NCBI GenBank assembly: GCA_017469935.1
Contig: JAFUFL010000048.1
Span: forward strand, 1-35,607
Source of the DNA: Lachnospiraceae bacterium
Lineage (GTDB): Bacteria; Bacillota; Clostridia; Lachnospirales; Lachnospiraceae
Direction of reading: 5' to 3'
Length of the DNA stretch: 35,607 nucleotides
In this document: positions 32,516 to 35,607 of the stretch, piece after piece
How positions within the stretch are numbered: position 1 is the first letter of the stretch
How the letters are laid out: each line of letters opens with the position of its first letter
Translations under genes and position numbers: made by a program
The notes under the pieces: model-generated
Databases searched by the model: none
Told to the model about the DNA's origin: nothing
Seen by the model: only the letters and a program-made list of their open reading frames with translations

Positions 32516-33123
32516 CATTGATCAATTTTTTGTCCAATCTTCCGAACTACGTTATAAAACTTAGTCTTTGAAAAGCCACATTCCTCTGCTGCCTCAGCCG
32601 CCGTGATCTCCTTTTTCTTCCATCGCTCATAGATTTCCATGAAATTATCCGGTAATGGAACCGGTGGTCTGCCAAATTTTACGCCTTTGGCCTTGGCCGC
32701 TTCGATTCCCTCACGCTGCCTGCTGCGAATATTCTCGCGCTCATTCTCTGCGACAAAAGACAGGACCTGCAGTACCACATCGCTCAGAAAAGTTCCCATC
32801 AGATCCTTTCCTCGTCTCGTATCCAGAAGCGGCATTTCGATCACTACAATATCCACTTTTTTGACACGAGTAAGATACTGCCATTGCTCTACTACTTCAT
32901 TATAATTGCGCCCCAGCCGGTCGATGCTCTTTATGTAGACCACATCTTCATACTTCAGCTTCTTGACCATTTTCTTGTACATGGGCCTGTCGAAATCCTT
33001 ACCGGACTGCTTGTCCAGGTAAATGTTCTTCCTCGGAACCCTTGCTTTCTGCATAGCGACCATCTGTCGGTCTTCGTTTTGATCATATGAACTGACTCGG
33101 ATATACCCGTAAATATTATTCAT
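32515..33123 (-). CDS. Small serine recombinase/resolvase 1
   Basis: 202 aa. An N-terminal resolvase catalytic domain (about 1-140) begins YGYIRVSSYDQNEDRQ, with catalytic Ser11 and Arg8. The IDRLGRN stretch (67-73) and the TFLSDVVLQVLSFVAENER segment forming the E-helix are typical. A C-terminal Hin-type helix-turn-helix (about 160-200: EITAAEAAEECGFSKTKFYN) follows. The size matches resolvases and DNA invertases, not the large integrases. It is about 70% identical to the neighbouring recombinase 2. Leftward -10 TATAAT lies at 33182-33177, inside AT-rich DNA with a CAATATT/AATATTG inverted repeat (33174-33202); the -35 is poor. It may act on the inverted repeats that flank it. Confidence 0.9.
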   Translation of the reverse strand: MNNIYGYIRVSSYDQNEDRQMVAMQKARVPRKNIYLDKQSGKDFDRPMYKKMVKKLKYEDVVYIKSIDRLGRNYNEVVEQWQYLTRVKKVDIVVIEMPLLDTRRGKDLMGTFLSDVVLQVLSFVAENERENIRSRQREGIEAAKAKGVKFGRPPVPLPDNFMEIYERWKKKEITAAEAAEECGFSKTKFYNVVRKIGQKIDQ

Positions 33124-33209
33124 GCCCCCTATCCTTTCTGTTCAGAAAACAGGTGCCGGACAGGTCATTATTCAATATTATAATCAACCGATATCAATAT
33201 TGTGATAGC

Positions 33210-33238
33210 AAAAAAAGCCACAGATCATCTCTGCGGCT
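33210..33238 (-). terminator. Terminator of serine recombinase 2
   Basis: AGCC-a-CAGA (33216-33224) pairs with TCTG-c-GGCT (33230-33238) with a 5-nt loop and one mismatch; leftward it is followed by T7 (complement of 33210-33216). It is 22 bp after the recombinase 2 stop. Confidence 0.8.
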
Positions 33239-33260
33239 AAAAAATCCATAATCAGTTCAT

Positions 33261-33896
33261 TTACTGTTCCTCATTGTCAGTCTCCTCCTCCGTCTCTTCC
33301 TCAGATATTCTCAGATCGTGTGCTCGCTTGTAAAATGTCGTCCTTGAAAATCCGCACAATTTAGCTGCCTCATACGAAGTAATCTCTCCGAATTTCCACT
33401 TTCTGCATATTTCCTCGAAGTCCCCCGGAACCGGCAGTGGAGGGCGTCCGAATTGAACCCCTCTTTGTCTTGCCGCTTCAATCCCTTCTTTCTGTCTGCT
33501 CCTGATATTGGATCTCTCATTCTCCGCGACAAATGACAGCACCTGCAGTACAATGTCGCTCAGAAACGTTCCCATCAAATCCTTTCCTCTCCTCGTATCA
33601 AGCAGAGGCATCTCCAGCACTACAATATCAACATGCTTTACCCTTGTCAGATACTGCCACTGTTCCACAACATCCTTGTAATTGCGCCCCAGCCGGTCGA
33701 TGCTCTTAATATAGATGAGATCACAGCATTTCAGCCTTCTGATCATTTTCTTGTACATCGGCCTTTTGAAGTCTTTTCCGGACTGTTTATCAATATAAAT
33801 GTTACATTCAGGAACACTTACCTCATGCATAGCAAGAAGCTGTCTGTCTTCCTTCTGATCCTGTGAACTTACCCGTATGTAGCCATAGACTGCCAT
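33261..33896 (-). CDS. Small serine recombinase/resolvase 2
   Basis: 211 aa. Same architecture as recombinase 1: YGYIRVSSQDQKEDRQ with catalytic Ser10, IKSIDRLGRNYKDVVEQWQY, MGTFLSDIVLQVLSFVAENER, and a C-terminal helix-turn-helix (EITSYEAAKLCGFSRTTFYK). An acidic tail (EEETEEETDNEEQ) not found in recombinase 1 ends the protein. The ATG at 33896 follows GGTGGAG by 3-4 nt. It has a separate promoter (34060-34088) and terminator, so each recombinase is its own unit. It was probably produced by duplication, and may recognise a different or shared site. Confidence 0.9.
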   Translation of the reverse strand: MAVYGYIRVSSQDQKEDRQLLAMHEVSVPECNIYIDKQSGKDFKRPMYKKMIRRLKCCDLIYIKSIDRLGRNYKDVVEQWQYLTRVKHVDIVVLEMPLLDTRRGKDLMGTFLSDIVLQVLSFVAENERSNIRSRQKEGIEAARQRGVQFGRPPLPVPGDFEEICRKWKFGEITSYEAAKLCGFSRTTFYKRAHDLRISEEETEEETDNEEQ

Positions 33897-34059
33897 TTAC
33901 TCCACCTCGCCTTACGCCAAAACATGCTGCTGTATACGCCATGGTTTCAGATAACCCCCATCGGATTACACGCTGACTGTTTCGTCTCCGATAAAGCAAG
34001 CCGTCCGTTGTGCCGCTTACTTATAAAACACATTGAATTATCAGAACCAAGCCTCTCAT

Positions 34060-34092
34060 ATAATAGGTAGAGACTCCTGACAATTCAATTGT
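34060..34092 (-). promoter_or_regulatory. Promoter of recombinase 2 with palindrome over the -35
   Basis: Leftward -35 TTGAAT (34088-34083), a 17-bp spacer, -10 TATTAT (34065-34060). The palindrome ACAATT-c-AATTGT (34080-34092) covers the -35 and is a candidate operator. The leader would be about 155 nt. Confidence 0.5.
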
Positions 34093-34490
34093 TTTTCTCC
34101 CGGCGCAGGCATGCTGGCCAAAAAATAGGCCAACCGAAGTTTAAAATGGTTCATTTAATACTCGTCTTCGAATGAATATAAATAAGCCTATGGCATTTCG
34201 AAAATTTTTCGTAAATTTATTGTAAACTGGAAAATCCACTATAACAATGCACTAAACGATCCCAAACCTGTATCGTCATACTTTCGTCCCTGTCGAAGCG
34301 CCAGGCGCTGAAGCCCTTTCGGTATTACAAGCGACAGCATCCGTGGCAATCTTCCGCCGTTCCCTGTATAATCAATTTAACGCAACTTATTCAGCACCAT
34401 AGGTCCCAAATGCTTCGCATTCGGGACTGTGCGCGTCCAGAGGCGCTACGAGCCTTGTCCGCCCCGGAAAAAAGGAGGCACAGACCCATT
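34093..34490. other. Intergenic region without a recognised gene
   Basis: About 400 bp between the recombinase 2 promoter and the rightward fusion gene. I see no supported gene. Visible items are an inverted repeat TGGCC...GGCCA (about 34113-34130), the dyad CGAAAA-t-TTTTCG (34199-34211), a possible rightward -10 TATAAT (34367-34372) with no good -35, and a small hairpin GTCCC..GCATT..GGGAC (34403-34427) in the likely leader of the fusion gene. Confidence 0.4.
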
Positions 34491-35123
34491 ATGATGACTA
34501 CAAGAACTGAGATTCTCGAATACGGACTGTCCTTTCCGGACACCTATCAGGACGCCCCTTTTCATGACGAAAACTGGCAGCTGCTGCGATACAAAGGTAA
34601 TAAAAAGGCCTTCCTCTGGACGTACAAGAAAGACGGCTTCCTGAACCTCAATGTCAAAACAGACCCGGAGAAGGCATTCTTTTGGCGGGATATCTACAGT
34701 GCCGTCAGGCCCGCCTACCACCAGAACAAGCGCCACTGGATCACCATCATCCTTGACGGCAGCATTCCGGACAAGGACATCCGCCTGATGATCGCGGAGA
34801 GCTATGACCTGATCGCAGACAGCCCCGCGAAGCGCATCTACGAGGCCGTCAAGAAGATCCCCTATGGCCGTGTCGCGACCTATTCGCAGGTCGCGGAGCT
34901 CGCCGGCAACAAAAAAATGGCGCGCGCCGTCGGAAACGCGCTGCACAAGAATCCTGATCCGGACAACATCCCCTGCTTCCGCGTCGTCAACGCCAGGGGC
35001 GCGCTCGCCGGAGAGTTTGCCTTCGGCGGTCCCGGGCAGCAGGCCAAACTCCTTGAGGCGGAAGGTGTGGAGGTCAACGATGGCGTTGTAGATTTGTCCA
35101 AATTTCAATGGGACGGGCGCTGA
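34491..35123 (+). CDS. MmcQ/YjbR-like domain fused to MGMT-like (alkyltransferase-fold) domain
   Basis: 210 aa from ATG 34491; AGGAGG lies 12 nt upstream. Upstream in-frame codons to 34410 run through a hairpin and look untranslated. Residues about 5-108 resemble the MmcQ/YjbR fold (SFPDTYQDAPFHDENWQLLRY, KGFLNLNVKTDPE-like stretch, YHQNKRHWITI). Residues 112-210 are the DNA-binding domain of O6-methylguanine-DNA methyltransferases (IPYGRVATYSQVAELAG, the arginine finger in ARAVGNAL, then IPCFRVVN). The acceptor Cys162 is kept, but the next residue, His in active PCHR enzymes, is Phe. It may therefore be a lesion-binding ATL-like protein or a weak alkyltransferase. It is a single-gene unit with a terminator over its stop. 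Confidence 0.85.
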   Translation: MMTTRTEILEYGLSFPDTYQDAPFHDENWQLLRYKGNKKAFLWTYKKDGFLNLNVKTDPEKAFFWRDIYSAVRPAYHQNKRHWITIILDGSIPDKDIRLMIAESYDLIADSPAKRIYEAVKKIPYGRVATYSQVAELAGNKKMARAVGNALHKNPDPDNIPCFRVVNARGALAGEFAFGGPGQQAKLLEAEGVEVNDGVVDLSKFQWDGR

Positions 35124-35137
35124 TGGCGCCCGTCCCA
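35109..35137 (+). terminator. Hairpin terminator overlapping the fusion-gene stop codon
   Basis: TGGGACGGGCGC (35109-35120) and GCGCCCGTCCCA (35126-35137) form a perfect 12-bp stem; the stop codon TGA (35121-35123) sits in the 5-nt loop. The tail TTTGTATTACG is only moderately T-rich. Confidence 0.75.
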
Positions 35138-35248
35138 TTTGTATTACGTTCGATGTTCTCTTTCTGATATCAGTTTATTCGTCAACACACTTTGCCTTCG
35201 TTAAATCGTATTCAATAGCGCCGCCTTATGGCACTCTCTATTTTCCGG

Positions 35249-35257
35249 TGCTATAAT
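35249..35257 (+). promoter_or_regulatory. Extended -10 promoter of the right-edge Rpn gene
   Basis: TG-C-TATAAT (35249-35257) is an extended -10; no convincing -35 lies upstream. The leader of about 145 nt to the ATG at 35408 contains a GGCAGGGA/TTCCTGCC stem (about 35353-35388, one G-T pair) ending just before the ribosome binding site. Confidence 0.5.
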
Positions 35258-35407
35258 AATCTTAAGCAAGTCATATTTCTCTTCTTTTGCGGCCACCGCC
35301 GTATCAACGTGGAATTCTCCACAGAAATTCCTTGCTCGCATCATAATACCGGGCAGGGATCAAAGTGTCATACCATTCCTGCCTGCAACTAAAAAGGAGG
35401 AATGCCT

Positions 35408-35607
35408 ATGGCAAAAAAGTACGAAGAACTGACATTTGCAGATGATTTTATGTTCTGTAAAATCCTGGAGAACAATCCGGACTTGTGTAGGGAGCTGCTC
35501 TCCCTGATTCTTGATCGTCCGGTAGGCCCGCTGGCGCCAATCACCAGTCAGAAACCGATCGAGATCACCGCCGACGGCAAAGGTGTTCGGTTTGACGTCT
35601 ACGCGAA
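35408..35607 (+). CDS. Rpn-family PD-(D/E)XK nuclease/transposase, 5' part
   Basis: The ATG at 35408 has AGGAGG 7 nt upstream and the frame stays open to the window end (66 complete codons). The N-terminus reads AKKYEELTFADDFMFCKILE, then NPDLCRELLSLIL, followed by KPIEITADGKGVRFDVY. This is the typical start of the Rpn/PD-(D/E)XK nuclease transposase family found in many copies in Lachnospiraceae. These proteins promote RecA-independent recombination in characterised cases. The gene is cut by the window edge, so completeness is unknown. Confidence 0.85.
   Translation, partial: MAKKYEELTFADDFMFCKILENNPDLCRELLSLILDRPVGPLAPITSQKPIEITADGKGVRFDVYA

Larger units (their letters stand above)
32431..33166. 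repeat. Inverted repeats flanking serine recombinase 1
   Basis: GACCTGACCGGCCTGTTTT begins at 32431 on the + strand. The reverse complement of about 33146-33166 reads GACCTGTCCGGCACCTG followed by TTTT: the same core with one substitution and a 2-nt difference. Outside the core both also have TGAATAAT (separated by 8 extra nt at the left copy). The pair encloses recombinase 1 and the terminator at 32482-32515. They could be recombination sites or transposition scars. Confidence 0.55.

Noticed and set aside
32333-32518. 61-codon leftward frame between recombinase 1 and AP2
   Set aside because: Lies in AT-rich promoter/terminator DNA, no ribosome binding site, no family.
1-35607. CRISPR array, tRNA or rRNA genes, or a known riboswitch
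   Set aside because: No regularly spaced repeats, no cloverleaf or rRNA-like sequence and no recognisable riboswitch core were seen on reading either strand.

Overview
The window looks like a chromosomal segment from a Gram-positive anaerobe of the Clostridia, most likely Lachnospiraceae or a close gut relative. The evidence is a fused SecDF, a MurE carrying the meso-diaminopimelate DNPR motif, the Firmicutes order priA-def-fmt-rsmB-rlmN-prpC-prkC-rsgA, strong AGGAGG ribosome binding sites, a sortase-assembled pilus, and VWA/Cna-B adhesin architecture typical of that group. Both window edges cut into other material: an unrecognised gene remnant on the left and the start of an Rpn-type PD-(D/E)XK transposase/nuclease on the right.

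Layout. (1) 1-3660: a noncoding stretch with short repeats, ychF with its own promoter and terminator, and an AbiEi/AbiEii type IV toxin-antitoxin pair of lower GC. (2) 3675-17379: one long leftward housekeeping operon in transcription order recJ-murE-priA-def-fmt-rsmB-rlmN-prpC-prkC-rsgA. It couples DNA repair, cell-wall precursor synthesis, replication restart, initiator-Met processing, rRNA modification and the PASTA kinase/phosphatase pair. (3) 17524-19938: secDF, read leftward toward a terminator just before recJ. (4) 20219-21560: rightward genes for an Sfp-type phosphopantetheinyl transferase and a YefM/YoeB toxin-antitoxin pair with an operator-like palindrome. (5) 21607-32230: a leftward pilus locus in the order AP2/zinc-ribbon DNA-binding protein, signal peptidase I, large VWA tip adhesin, major pilin, class C sortase, minor pilin. 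This matches the SipA-tip-major-SrtC-minor logic of streptococcal FCT loci. (6) 32515-33896: two paralogous small serine recombinases. (7) 34491-35123: an MmcQ/YjbR-MGMT-like fusion. (8) 35408 to the end: the Rpn-family gene start.

The most interesting object is a compact cassette at about 23553-23845, between major pilin and sortase but on the opposite strand. It has a promoter with a Gram-positive LexA/SOS-box palindrome between -35 and -10, a 21-codon ORF whose very strong ribosome binding site is sequestered in a hairpin, a shared terminator-like hairpin, a convergent promoter from the other side, and 13+9 bp inverted repeats just inside both start sites. I infer an SOS-inducible small-peptide system of type I toxin-antitoxin style.

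Second is a family of structured intergenic repeats (635, 17438, 20117, 30321) whose stems show compensatory base changes. Third is a pair of inverted repeats flanking serine recombinase 1, together with a terminator that points the wrong way in the present orientation. This is a candidate invertible switch in front of the pilus operon. These three are inferences from sequence only; no database search was possible.
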